Notes under the pieces: generated by a model
The model's database searches: none
What the model was told of the DNA's origin: nothing
Seen by the model: the letters and a program-made list of their open reading frames with translations, nothing else
Made by a program: the position numbers and the translations under genes
NCBI GenBank assembly: GCA_039809105.1
Contig: JBDHUJ010000023.1
Location: 1-28,308 of the forward strand
Direction: 5' to 3'
From: JBDHUJ01 sp039809105
GTDB taxonomy: Bacteria > Patescibacteriota > Saccharimonadia > Saccharimonadales > UBA4665
Length of the DNA stretch: 28,308 nt
In this document: one piece after another, positions 1-6,462 of the stretch
Layout of the letters: each line of letters begins with the position of its first letter
How positions within the stretch are numbered: the first letter of the stretch is position 1

Positions 1-66
1 GAAGTGTTGGGCGAGCGGTTGGTGAGGCATATGTGTTCCTTGTTTGTGTTACAGCTCCTAGCATAG
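1..66 (+). CDS. possible C-terminal end of an upstream gene (partial)
   Basis: Frame 1 is open from the window edge to a TAG at 64-66 and would encode the last 21 residues of a protein. The stop is followed 9 nt later by a terminator-type hairpin, which is where a gene end would be expected. The peptide is too short to recognise and no family can be named. The alternative is that this stretch is non-coding. Confidence 0.25.
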   Translation, partial: EVLGERLVRHMCSLFVLQLLA

Positions 67-75
67 CGGAAAAAG

Positions 76-103
76 AAAAGGGCTTCCTGGCGGAAGCCCT
101 TTT
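76..103. terminator. intrinsic terminator hairpin
   Basis: AAAAGGGCTTCC and GGAAGCCCTTTT form a 12-bp stem around a 4-nt TGGC loop. It has an A-tract on one side and a T-tract on the other, so it can work on either strand. It separates the upstream gene from the toxin-antitoxin pair. Confidence 0.8.
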
Positions 104-194
104 CATATGCGATTGCCCTGTTGTGATTCATTTCTTTATTATAACATCAGTATTTAGACTAGTCAATAATATCTCGTTGGGCACCCTCATTTTC

Positions 195-223
195 TTGACA
201 GTGTACACATACTCGTGTACACT
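195..223 (+). promoter_or_regulatory. vapBC promoter with duplicated palindromic operator
   Basis: A consensus -35 TTGACA (195-200) is followed after 17 bp by TACACT (218-223). The palindrome GTGTACAC occurs twice, at 201-208 and 215-222, 14 bp apart. The first copy fills the spacer and the second covers the -10. Two sites in register are typical of cooperative binding by ribbon-helix-helix antitoxins, so autorepression by the downstream product is inferred. The expected transcription start falls at about the ATG at 231, which implies a leaderless mRNA. Confidence 0.75.
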
Positions 224-230
224 GGTATGT

Positions 231-467
231 ATGAAAAACGTCACCATCTCCATGCCCGAAGACCAGCTCGAAGCCGTCCGCCGCATCGCGGAAGTGCAAA
301 AAACCACATTCAACGACCTTGTCCGTGAGTGGAGCGCCGCATATGTGGCGAAGCAGGAGGCTGCCCGCCGCACCGAGCTGCTTGGTAACCTTGAGCGGTC
401 TTTGCGGCTGACCAAAGGCTTCAAGCTCGACCGAAAATACACCCGTGAAGAAATGAACCAACGGTAG
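231..467 (+). CDS. ribbon-helix-helix antitoxin of a VapBC-type module
   Basis: A 78-aa protein whose first 35 residues (MKNVTISMPEDQLEAVRRIA and on) have the beta-strand/helix/helix pattern of ribbon-helix-helix DNA-binding antitoxins. The charged C-terminal part would wrap the toxin. An ATG far upstream is open in this frame, but the strong promoter at 195-223 would lie inside such an extended gene, so the start at 231 is preferred; the mRNA would then be leaderless. The toxin gene follows after 8 nt, so the two are co-transcribed. In this family the antitoxin neutralises the PIN toxin and represses its own promoter; the paired GTGTACAC sites fit that. Confidence 0.8.
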   Translation: MKNVTISMPEDQLEAVRRIAEVQKTTFNDLVREWSAAYVAKQEAARRTELLGNLERSLRLTKGFKLDRKYTREEMNQR

Positions 468-475
468 TATCTCTT

Positions 476-892
476 GTGAAAGTTTTTCTCGACACGAATG
501 TACTGGTCTATATGCACGACCACCGCGAAAGCTCAAAGCAGCACGTGGCCGAAGAGCTCGTACGTAAGGCAATCGCACATGAAAAACCGTGCATCAGTAG
601 CCAAGTCGTCGGTGAGTTCTGTAATGTCATGCGTACCAAAACCGACAAGATGCTTCCTGCAGAAACGGTAGGTACTATAGTCTCTGAGTTTCTGGCTCCT
701 TTGCTGGCACATACCCCGTCTGTTGATTTCTACCTGCGTACGCTCGAACTCCACCAAAAATATTCGCTGAGCTTCTATGACGCGCTCATAGTCCAGGCCG
801 CCCTCGACCTCGGCTGCACCACACTCTACAGCGAAGACCTCCAGCCCGGCCAAACCTTCGGCTCCCTGACCATCGTCAATCCTTTTGTGTAG
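476..892 (+). CDS. PIN-domain ribonuclease toxin (VapC family)
   Basis: A 138-aa single PIN domain with the acidic metal-binding residues in the usual order: D6 (VFLDTNVLVY), E47 (GEFCNV), D102 (FYDALIVQAA) and the late ED pair at 120-121 (LYSEDL). VapC toxins are Mg-dependent endoribonucleases that cut tRNA or rRNA; the target here cannot be read from the sequence. The start is a GTG at 476, 8 nt after the antitoxin stop, with no strong ribosome-binding site, which suggests translational coupling. Length is normal for the family and all catalytic acids are present, so it is probably active. A role in plasmid or element maintenance versus stress response cannot be told apart. Confidence 0.85.
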   Translation: MKVFLDTNVLVYMHDHRESSKQHVAEELVRKAIAHEKPCISSQVVGEFCNVMRTKTDKMLPAETVGTIVSEFLAPLLAHTPSVDFYLRTLELHQKYSLSFYDALIVQAALDLGCTTLYSEDLQPGQTFGSLTIVNPFV

Positions 893-928
893 TTTCGTCT
901 GGGGCGCCCGAAAAAGTAACGGTTCTTG

Positions 929-953
929 TATAATAGCTACAGAAAATAAGGAG
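929..953 (+). promoter_or_regulatory. frr promoter -10 and ribosome-binding site
   Basis: TATAAT at 929-934 is preceded directly by TG. AAGGAG at 948-953 lies 5 nt before the ATG at 959. No convincing -35 is visible. This gene has a conventional leader, unlike many others in the window. Confidence 0.6.
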
Positions 954-958
954 TACTT

Positions 959-1522
959 ATGAACCCAAGCCAAGTTGTTAGTGACGCGCAGAAAAAGTTG
1001 GAGGGGGCCTACGAGCATTATGAAGAGCAGTTGAAGACGCTGCGGACGGGCCGGGCTAGCGCCAGCATGCTCGACGGCGTCATGGTGCAAGCCTACGGCC
1101 AGCCCATGCCGCTGAACCAGGTAGCAAATGTGACTGCGCCCGAAGCGCAGTTGCTGCAGATTACGCCGTTTGACCCTAGTAACATCCAGGCCATAGCCAG
1201 CGCCATTCGCGATAATCCAAATCTCGGTTTTAACCCGAGTGATGACGGCCGAGTCGTACGTGTGCCAGTGCCACCGCTGAACGAAGAGCGTCGCCGCGAC
1301 CTCGTCAAGCAACTGGGCGGCAAACAAGAGGACGCTATGATTGCGCTGCGCAATGTGCGCCGCGAAGCGCTCGACGCCATAGACAAGGCCAAGAAGGACA
1401 AAGAAATCGGCGAAGATGACGCCAAGCGCCTGCAGCAACAAGTCGAAGACGCACTGAAGGGTATGACCTCACAGATTGAGGCTGCTACCAAGGCTAAAGA
1501 AGCCGACATAATGACGGTATAA
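959..1522 (+). CDS. frr: ribosome recycling factor
   Basis: A 187-aa protein with full-length similarity to RRF: the helical N-terminus, the signature around LRTGRASASMLDGVMVQAYG (residues 28-47), the domain-II stretch with PFDPSNIQAIASAIRDNPNLGFNPSDDG, and the C-terminal helix with RRDLVKQL. RRF acts with EF-G to split post-termination ribosomes and is essential. The start is fixed by AAGGAG 5 nt upstream. The usual upstream partners rpsB-tsf-pyrH are not adjacent; a toxin-antitoxin module sits there instead. The first heptamer-repeat element begins immediately after the stop codon. Confidence 0.97.
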   Translation: MNPSQVVSDAQKKLEGAYEHYEEQLKTLRTGRASASMLDGVMVQAYGQPMPLNQVANVTAPEAQLLQITPFDPSNIQAIASAIRDNPNLGFNPSDDGRVVRVPVPPLNEERRRDLVKQLGGKQEDAMIALRNVRREALDAIDKAKKDKEIGEDDAKRLQQQVEDALKGMTSQIEAATKAKEADIMTV

Positions 1523-1523
1523 A

Positions 1524-2021
1524 AGGGCAGAGTTATCAGAGCAGAGAGCAGAGAGCAGAGTAGAACATTAGGAAGCGGTACGGTGGGGTAGAGCTCAGAA
1601 GGGCAGACGAGACAGTAGTGGCTGGGTTCAAAGATTTGCAGGTATGGCAGAAGGGCATTGATTTGACTGAGTTGGTTTATGGGGTATGTAGTCAATTGCC
1701 CGTCAACGAACAATACGGACTCTGCTCTCAAATGAAGCGGGCGGCGGTTTCTGTGCCTTCAAATATTGCCGAAGGTTACAGGCGGAATAACAAGAAGGAA
1801 TTTCATCACTTTTGCGGAATTGCGCTTGGTTCTGCGGCAGAATTGGAGACGCAACTTATAATAACAAGGCGAATCTATCCTACTGTCGATGTCGATGCCT
1901 CTCTTGACTTGAATGACGAAGTACAAAAGATGCTCAGCTCTCTGATTAAGAAATTGAAGCCCTAACTCTGCTCTTTTGCTCTCCTGCGTCACTCTGCTCT
2001 CTGCTCTGATAACTCTGCTCT
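1524..2021 (+). mobile_element. heptamer-repeat element 1 carrying a four-helix-bundle gene
   Basis: The left arm contains AGAGCAG three times in tandem (1538-1558) and the right arm the reverse complement. Positions 1527-1553 and 1992-2018 are a perfect 27-bp inverted repeat; one G-U and two further pairs extend it to 1524-1553/1992-2021. It begins 1 nt after the frr stop and ends 4 nt before the -10 of the next gene. Extra CTCTGCTCT-like copies lie at 1965-1985. As RNA it would be a long stem with the gene in the loop. Mobility is inferred from this layout and from the second copy at 3802-4269; no target duplication was found. Confidence 0.6.
1618..1965 (+). CDS. four-helix-bundle protein (S23 / 23S rRNA intervening-sequence family), copy 1
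   Basis: A 115-aa protein with the hallmark pattern of the family: an N-terminal F-x-DL-x-VWQKG helix, the QMKRAAVSVPSNIAEGYRR motif at residues 38-56, then GSAAELETQL and a C-terminal helix ending in the LSSLIKKL stretch. Members include proteins encoded inside intervening sequences of spirochaete 23S rRNA and the Avd accessory proteins of diversity-generating retroelements; both are small basic nucleic-acid-associated bundles. The start is GTG at 1618; no good ribosome-binding site is seen. It is about two-thirds identical by hand alignment to the copy at 3890-4237. It lies between frr and the polyprenyl synthase inside an inverted repeat, not in an rRNA gene. Its molecular role is unknown. 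Confidence 0.85.
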   Translation: MAGFKDLQVWQKGIDLTELVYGVCSQLPVNEQYGLCSQMKRAAVSVPSNIAEGYRRNNKKEFHHFCGIALGSAAELETQLIITRRIYPTVDVDASLDLNDEVQKMLSSLIKKLKP

Positions 2022-2025
2022 AAGG

Positions 2026-2031
2026 TATACT
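2026..2031 (+). promoter_or_regulatory. -10 box of the polyprenyl synthase gene
   Basis: TATACT at 2026-2031 ends 7 nt before the ATG at 2039, so the transcript should start at or next to the start codon. There is no Shine-Dalgarno sequence. The right arm of element 1 ends just upstream, so the region that would hold a -35 box belongs to the repeat. Confidence 0.55.
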
Positions 2032-2038
2032 ATAGATA

Positions 2039-3109
2039 ATGAGTGCTCAGACGTTGGAAGGACTAAAAGAATACCGCGAAGCCATTAATGTGGCACTTAG
2101 TGAAACATTCCAAGAATTTCCGAAACAGTTGGGTGTGGGGCTTTCTGAACCGGCGCGGGCGGCGCTGCAGTATCTCGAAGATTACAGCACGCGCGGAGGG
2201 AAGCGGGTGCGGGGGTCGCTGGCGGCGGCTACGTATGATGAGGCGGCGGGGACGCATCTAGCAGAGCCTGGCATCAAACTGGGTGTGGCGCTGGAGCTGA
2301 TGCAGAACTATCTGCTGATAATCGACGATGTGATGGACAAATCGGTGCTACGGCGCGGCGAACCTACTGTGCACGAACTGTATTTGCAACAGAGGGAGCC
2401 GAAGGTTGGGCTGCACGAAGCGCAGATGATGGCGGTAAATGTCGGTGAACTGGCACAGCATATGGCGAACTTGGTCGTGGCCGATATCGCCGTAAGTAGC
2501 GAGGCGGTGAACCAGACATTTCGGCTGCTACATACAAACATCGTAACGACCGGAATCGGCCAGATAGACGACATGCACCAGCAGATTGGGCGTAGTGTAT
2601 CCGAGGCTGACATTATGCGCAAATACGAGTGCAAAAGCAGTTACTATACCTTTATAAACCCCATGCAGTGCGGGTTTGCGCTGGCCGGAAAGGGCACGCC
2701 CGAAAACTTGGAGCTGTGCCGGCAGTTCGGGCTGCCAGCGGGCGTGGCGTTCCAACTGCACGACGATTATCTGGGCATATACGCGGACCCGAAGGTGTTG
2801 GGTAAGCCGAACCTGGACGATGTGCGCGAAGGCAAATACACGTTGCTCGTGCAGTATGCGCTGCAGCACGCTGCCGCTAGCGATGTAAAACGGCTAAGGA
2901 GTATACTGGGTAGCAGTAAAGCGGACGAGGAAGATTTGGCAGTGGTACGGACTATTTTGGAACATTCTGGCGCGACAGCGCAGGTGCAGGCGGCGACAGC
3001 GCAAGCTGCTGCCGAGGCTCAGAAGGTGCTTGGCGAGAGCGGCTGGAGTAAAGACTTTGCTCGATTGCTGCACGAGCTGGTAGATTTTTCAATAACGAGG
3101 CAAGCATGA
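2039..3109 (+). CDS. polyprenyl diphosphate synthase (trans-prenyltransferase)
   Basis: A 356-aa class I isoprenyl synthase that condenses allylic diphosphates with IPP. The first Asp-rich motif is D96-D97-V-M-D100 followed by RRGEPT, and the second is D242-D243-Y-L-G. The N-terminal RGGKRVRG (52-59) and the late GKPNLDDVREGKYTLL (255-270) are also typical. The two residues before the first motif (LLII) do not let me fix chain length, so FPP or GGPP synthase are both possible. Its product would feed UppS, whose gene overlaps it by 4 nt (ATGA), which points to translational coupling. No MEP or mevalonate pathway gene is in the window, so IPP may come from elsewhere or from a host. Confidence 0.9.
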   Translation: MSAQTLEGLKEYREAINVALSETFQEFPKQLGVGLSEPARAALQYLEDYSTRGGKRVRGSLAAATYDEAAGTHLAEPGIKLGVALELMQNYLLIIDDVMDKSVLRRGEPTVHELYLQQREPKVGLHEAQMMAVNVGELAQHMANLVVADIAVSSEAVNQTFRLLHTNIVTTGIGQIDDMHQQIGRSVSEADIMRKYECKSSYYTFINPMQCGFALAGKGTPENLELCRQFGLPAGVAFQLHDDYLGIYADPKVLGKPNLDDVREGKYTLLVQYALQHAAASDVKRLRSILGSSKADEEDLAVVRTILEHSGATAQVQAATAQAAAEAQKVLGESGWSKDFARLLHELVDFSITRQA

Positions 3110-3801
3110 GTAGCACGGCAGAGGTCCCGAAACATCTCGGGCTGATTCTAGACGGCAACCGGCGCTGGGCGCGCGAGCACGGCGTGCCGATTTACGAAGG
3201 GCACAAGGCGGGGTACAGAAACGTCGAGCGAATTTTGGACGCGGCCATGGAGCGGGGCGTGGAGTACGTGTCGCTGTATGTGTTTTCGACCGAAAACTGG
3301 AGCCGCTCGAAGGACGAGGTCCGGCAGCTGATGCGCCTGTTCCTATGGGTGTTCAAACACGAACTAGGCAATCTGAAACGGCACGGCGTGCGGGTGCGGG
3401 TGCTCGGCAATAAGCTGCGGATAGGCAAGGCGCTCTTGAAGGCGATTCATAATGCCGAAGCCGAAACGGCCAGTAATACCCGCGGTACTTTGTTGTTCTG
3501 CCTGGACTACGGTGGCCAGGAAGAGATTGTCGACGCCATGAAGCAGCTGATGGCGGACGGTGTGCCATCGGACGACCTGACGCCCCAGCGGATTTCGGAG
3601 CGGCTGCAGAAGAACGGCGTACCGCCAGTCGACCTCATTATCCGTACCTCTGGAGAACAGCGCCTGAGTAACTTCATGCTCTGGGAATCTGCCTACAGCG
3701 AACTGATGTTCACCGACACCAAATGGCCCGACTTCTCGGTCGACGAGCTCGACCGCATGCTCGACGCCTACGCCCAGCGCCACCGCCGCTTCGGTGCTTA
3801 G
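3106..3801 (+). CDS. uppS: undecaprenyl diphosphate synthase (cis-prenyltransferase)
   Basis: A 231-aa protein making the C55 lipid carrier precursor for cell-wall synthesis at the membrane face. The motifs are HLGLILDGNRRWA (catalytic D16), the YVSLYVFSTENW segment, CLDYGGQEEI, and the C-terminal RTSGEQRLSNFMLWESAYSEL with ...RHRRFGA. The first motif reads DGNRRWA where most bacterial enzymes have DGNGRWA; the RR form is better known from archaeal and eukaryotic homologues. The ATG overlaps the TGA of the polyprenyl synthase. Element 2 starts at the next base after the stop codon. Confidence 0.94.
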   Translation: MSSTAEVPKHLGLILDGNRRWAREHGVPIYEGHKAGYRNVERILDAAMERGVEYVSLYVFSTENWSRSKDEVRQLMRLFLWVFKHELGNLKRHGVRVRVLGNKLRIGKALLKAIHNAEAETASNTRGTLLFCLDYGGQEEIVDAMKQLMADGVPSDDLTPQRISERLQKNGVPPVDLIIRTSGEQRLSNFMLWESAYSELMFTDTKWPDFSVDELDRMLDAYAQRHRRFGA

Positions 3802-3861
3802 CTAGGGAAAAGTAAGGAGGGCAAAGGGCAAAGTTTGTTTTGCGCTGGGTATTGCTTGGTG

Positions 3862-3881
3862 TATAAATGGAAACCAAGGAG
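3862..3881 (+). promoter_or_regulatory. internal -10 and ribosome-binding site of the second four-helix-bundle gene
   Basis: TATAAA at 3862-3867 and AAGGAG at 3876-3881, 8 nt before the ATG at 3890. These lie inside element 2, so the gene may be expressed independently of its insertion site. Confidence 0.5.
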
Positions 3882-3889
3882 TTTTTTTG

Positions 3890-4237
3890 ATGGCGGCAGG
3901 ATTCAAAGATTTGGTTGTTTGGCAAAAGGGCATAGACTTGGTTGAGGCGGTCTATGAGTCTGTGGCTCAGCTGCCAGATAGCGAGAGTTATGGCTTAGCT
4001 TCGCAGATGACGAGGGCTGCTACATCCATACCCTCAAATATTGCCGAAGGATACCGACGTAATAACAGGGCAGAGTACCGGCATTTTTGCGCTATTGCCG
4101 TAGGCTCGGCGGCCGAACTCGAAACGCAACTAATAATCACCAGGCGTGTGTATTCGCAAATAGATATAGAGCCAGCTATGATGCTCGACATCGAAGTCCA
4201 AAAAATGCTCACCACCTTAATATCCAAACTAAGCTAA
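3890..4237 (+). CDS. four-helix-bundle protein (S23 / 23S rRNA intervening-sequence family), copy 2
   Basis: A 115-aa paralogue of the protein at 1618-1965, with the same domain order: GFKDLVVWQKGIDL, then QMTRAATSIPSNIAEGYRR, then GSAAELETQLIITRR, then a C-terminal helix. The middle (PSNIAEGYRRNN and GSAAELETQLIITRR) is identical in both copies, while the surface-like helix positions differ. This suggests an old duplication under purifying selection. The ATG at 3890 is chosen because AAGGAG lies 8 nt upstream. The gene lies between uppS and rseP inside an inverted repeat made of GGGCAAA heptamers. Family knowledge suggests RNA or protein binding; the function here is not known. Confidence 0.87.
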   Translation: MAAGFKDLVVWQKGIDLVEAVYESVAQLPDSESYGLASQMTRAATSIPSNIAEGYRRNNRAEYRHFCAIAVGSAAELETQLIITRRVYSQIDIEPAMMLDIEVQKMLTTLISKLS

Positions 4238-4318
4238 CTTTGCCCTTTGCCCTACTTCCTTTCCTCTAGTTAAAGCTGTAGAAATACTTGAGAATCATCA
4301 TCTTTTCTGCAGACGGAC

Positions 4319-4347
4319 TTTGCCCTTTGCCCTTTGCCCTTTATACT
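4319..4347 (+). promoter_or_regulatory. rseP promoter containing a heptamer array
   Basis: Three tandem TTTGCCC units (4319-4339) run straight into TATACT (4342-4347). A weak -35-like TTTGCC at 4319-4324 lies 17 bp from the -10, so the repeats form the spacer. The ATG at 4358 is 10 nt after the -10, giving a very short or absent leader. Confidence 0.5.
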
Positions 4348-4357
4348 GTATGGAGAT

Positions 4358-5548
4358 ATGGGAATTTTCTTGCTGGTTTTGGGGCTGGTACTGTTCATCG
4401 GCCTGGTGATGGTGCACGAGTGGGGTCATTTTATAGCCGCGAAGCGGGGCGGGGTGGATGTCGAGGAGTTCGGATTGTTCTTCCCTCCGCGACTGTTCAA
4501 GCACAAGACGAAGGGCGGCTGGGATTTCACTATAAACGCGCTGCCGCTCGGCGGATTCGTGAAGCTAAAGGGCGAGCACGACAGCGACACGCAGAAGGGC
4601 AGCTTCGGCGCGGCTGACCTGTGGACTAAGACTAAGATTATGGGTGCCGGCGTGTTTATGAACCTGGTGGTGGCGTATCTGATGTTCCTGCTGCTGGCAC
4701 TTATCGGCATGCCGCACTTGGTCGGCAACCAGTTTACGGTTGCCAGCGACGCGCACTACCAGCGAAAGGCGACGTTTACGACCACTATCGAGACGGTCGA
4801 TAAAGATTCGCCGGCGGCGAAAGCCGGTTTGCAAAAGGGTGATGTCATAACTGCCGTGGGCCTAGCGGGCAGCAAGCCTGCGGAACTTTCCGTAACCAGC
4901 CAGCTGAGCGATGTCACGAAGAAATACGCCGGACAGACGGTGCTGGTGCAGTTTACTCGCGATGGTAAGACGTACACCAAAACTGTGCAGTTGAATTCCG
5001 ACGCCACAGTTGCGGCCGCGGCAAAACAAGGCAAGACTATCGGTCGCTTAGGTGTTGGCTCTAGCCCGGCACAAGACGGCCTGACGGTGGTGCGCTCTAC
5101 GTGGTCGGCACCGATAGTCGCCGGTGGGACTATGGTGCAGTTGACGGGGCTGACCTTTCAGGGCCTCGGCAAGGCTGTGGCCGGGCTCGGCGGTACCATA
5201 GCAGGGGGTGTGACGGGCAACAAAGAAGCGCGCCAGGCGGCACAGACCGAGGCGAGCAACCAGGTTTCGGGCCCGGTCGGCATATTCTTTGTCTTCAAAT
5301 ACGGTGCCGAGCTGGGCATCCGGTTTATTCTGATGGTCGTGGCGGTTATATCGCTGACACTGGCTATTATGAACATCTTGCCCATACCGGCGCTGGATGG
5401 CGGACGTCTATGGATTACGCTGATTGCGCACGGTATAAAGCGGCCACTGAGCGCCAAGCGCGAGGAAATGATAAACGCGACCGGCTTTGCGGTGCTGATG
5501 GTACTTATACTTTTGGTGACTATAGTCGATGTCAAACGATTCTTCTAG
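4358..5548 (+). CDS. rseP: site-2 intramembrane metalloprotease
   Basis: A 396-aa membrane protease. The zinc motif HEWGH is at residues 20-24 in the first transmembrane helix, a single PDZ domain lies around 140-215 (DSPAAKAGLQKGDVI), and the third zinc ligand motif LDGGR is at 346-350 in a late helix preceded by NILPIPA. The family cuts membrane-anchored substrates such as anti-sigma factors or signal-peptide remnants. The ATG at 4358 is chosen because it starts directly with the first helix and sits 10 nt after a TATACT box; an upstream start would run through the repeat. It lies in the conserved uppS-rseP-proS neighbourhood, but cdsA and dxr, usually between uppS and rseP, are absent. The 3' end overlaps the next gene by 20 nt. 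Confidence 0.93.
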   Translation: MGIFLLVLGLVLFIGLVMVHEWGHFIAAKRGGVDVEEFGLFFPPRLFKHKTKGGWDFTINALPLGGFVKLKGEHDSDTQKGSFGAADLWTKTKIMGAGVFMNLVVAYLMFLLLALIGMPHLVGNQFTVASDAHYQRKATFTTTIETVDKDSPAAKAGLQKGDVITAVGLAGSKPAELSVTSQLSDVTKKYAGQTVLVQFTRDGKTYTKTVQLNSDATVAAAAKQGKTIGRLGVGSSPAQDGLTVVRSTWSAPIVAGGTMVQLTGLTFQGLGKAVAGLGGTIAGGVTGNKEARQAAQTEASNQVSGPVGIFFVFKYGAELGIRFILMVVAVISLTLAIMNILPIPALDGGRLWITLIAHGIKRPLSAKREEMINATGFAVLMVLILLVTIVDVKRFF

Positions 5549-6458
5549 CGATAGGGTAGAGGGTTTAGGGCTTAGGGCTAAGCCTGCTGGTAGCAATGTG
5601 AACGCGTCTGTCGCCATCGATGCTACACCTACTCACGGTGCGTCCGGCCAAAACACGAGCGAACTAAACCCTAAGCCCTCAACCCCCCGCCTGTCTGGCC
5701 GACAGGACGGACAGGTAAGCCCTCCCAAAGTGCCGTGGGGGCCGTGGGTGGGCATAGCCTACGCCGCATTCGTGTTCCTGGCGTCGCAGTTCCTGGTCGC
5801 CTATGTGCTGTATGCCATAGCCGACGGGCGTGGCCTGAAGGGTGCGGCGGCCAGCGACTGGCTGTCGACGGTACCCATGCAGTTCTTGTTCATACTGCTT
5901 GCCGAGGCGCTGACATTCGGCGGTATAGCTTGGTTTGTGCGCCGGCGCAAGGCGCGGCTGGCGCAGATAGGGCTGACGCGCTTTCGCTGGGAGTATGTCG
6001 CCTGGGCGCTGGGCGGGTTCGCGGTGTATTTCGTCGTATACGTGGTGTTGTACTACTTTGTGGCGAAGTTTGTGCCGGGTATAAATGTGAACCAAGAGCA
6101 GGACATCGGGTTCAAAGATGTCAGTGGTACCGTGCCGTTGCTGCTGACATTCGTAAGCTTGGTTGTGCTGCCGCCGATAGTCGAAGAGACGGTGTTCCGC
6201 GGATTCATTTTTACGGGCCTACGAGGGAAATACCGGTTCATACTCGCCGCAGTGGTGACGAGCGCCTTGTTCGCGACGGCACACCTGGAATTCGGGAGTG
6301 GCAAGCCGCTGCTGTGGATTGCGGCCATCGACACGTTTACGCTCAGTATGGTGCTGTGTTACATCCGTGAAAAATCCGGTAGCATACTGCCGACTATGTT
6401 CATCCATGCCATTAAAAACTGCTTGGCGTTCCTCGTACTCTACATCTTCGTCACATAA
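5529..6458 (+). CDS. CPBP-family intramembrane metalloprotease (CAAX-protease-like)
   Basis: A 309-aa multi-pass membrane protein with the CPBP motifs: E219-E220-T-V-F-R224-G in one helix, H252 in TAHLEFG, and H293/N297 in MFIHAIKN. These are the catalytic residues of Rce1-like proteases. Related bacterial proteins act in bacteriocin self-immunity or peptide processing; the substrate here is unknown. The first 67 or so residues are hydrophilic, rich in Ser, Pro and Gly, and have no counterpart in the family. They are encoded largely by heptamer-repeat element 3. The ATG at 5529 lies inside the end of rseP (20-nt overlap). A later GTG at about 5730 would remove the tail and remains possible. 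Confidence 0.85.
   Translation: MSNDSSSDRVEGLGLRAKPAGSNVNASVAIDATPTHGASGQNTSELNPKPSTPRLSGRQDGQVSPPKVPWGPWVGIAYAAFVFLASQFLVAYVLYAIADGRGLKGAAASDWLSTVPMQFLFILLAEALTFGGIAWFVRRRKARLAQIGLTRFRWEYVAWALGGFAVYFVVYVVLYYFVAKFVPGINVNQEQDIGFKDVSGTVPLLLTFVSLVVLPPIVEETVFRGFIFTGLRGKYRFILAAVVTSALFATAHLEFGSGKPLLWIAAIDTFTLSMVLCYIREKSGSILPTMFIHAIKNCLAFLVLYIFVT
5554..5685 (+). repeat. heptamer-repeat element 3 without a gene, inside the CPBP reading frame
   Basis: The arm 5554-5575 and the reverse complement of 5664-5685 match at 19 of 22 positions. Both consist of GGGTTTA/GGGCTTA heptamers. It starts 5 nt after the rseP stop. The 88-nt interior has no four-helix-bundle gene. The whole is open in the CPBP frame (residues about 9-52). 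A small CCTGTC/GACAGG hairpin follows at 5690-5706. Confidence 0.6.
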
Positions 6459-6462
6459 GCTT

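Larger units (their letters stand above)
3802..4269 (+). mobile_element. heptamer-repeat element 2 carrying a four-helix-bundle gene
   Basis: The arms at 3802-3834 and 4237-4269 are 33 nt long with 29 matches. The inner 16 nt, GGGCAAAGGGCAAAGT, is perfect and built from the heptamer GGGCAAA. The element starts flush with the uppS stop codon. The right arm begins on the last base of the four-helix-bundle stop codon. A further TTTGCCC array in right-arm orientation lies at 4319-4339. Confidence 0.6.

Noticed and set aside
33..230. N-terminal extension of the antitoxin
   Set aside because: The frame runs through the terminator and the TTGACA/TACACT promoter; the conserved ribbon-helix-helix domain starts at 231.
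533..1441. 302-codon open frame on the minus strand
   Set aside because: It lies antisense to vapC and frr, both clearly real, and its translation has no recognisable domain; it is a shadow of biased codon use.
1524..4342. CRISPR array or rRNA intervening sequence
   Set aside because: Repeat units are 7 bp with no spacers, no cas genes are nearby, and the flanks are frr, uppS and rseP and not 16S or 23S rRNA.
5554..5685. Telomere-type TTTAGGG repeats
   Set aside because: The resemblance is limited to two or three units in an internal chromosomal site; the other three elements use unrelated heptamers.
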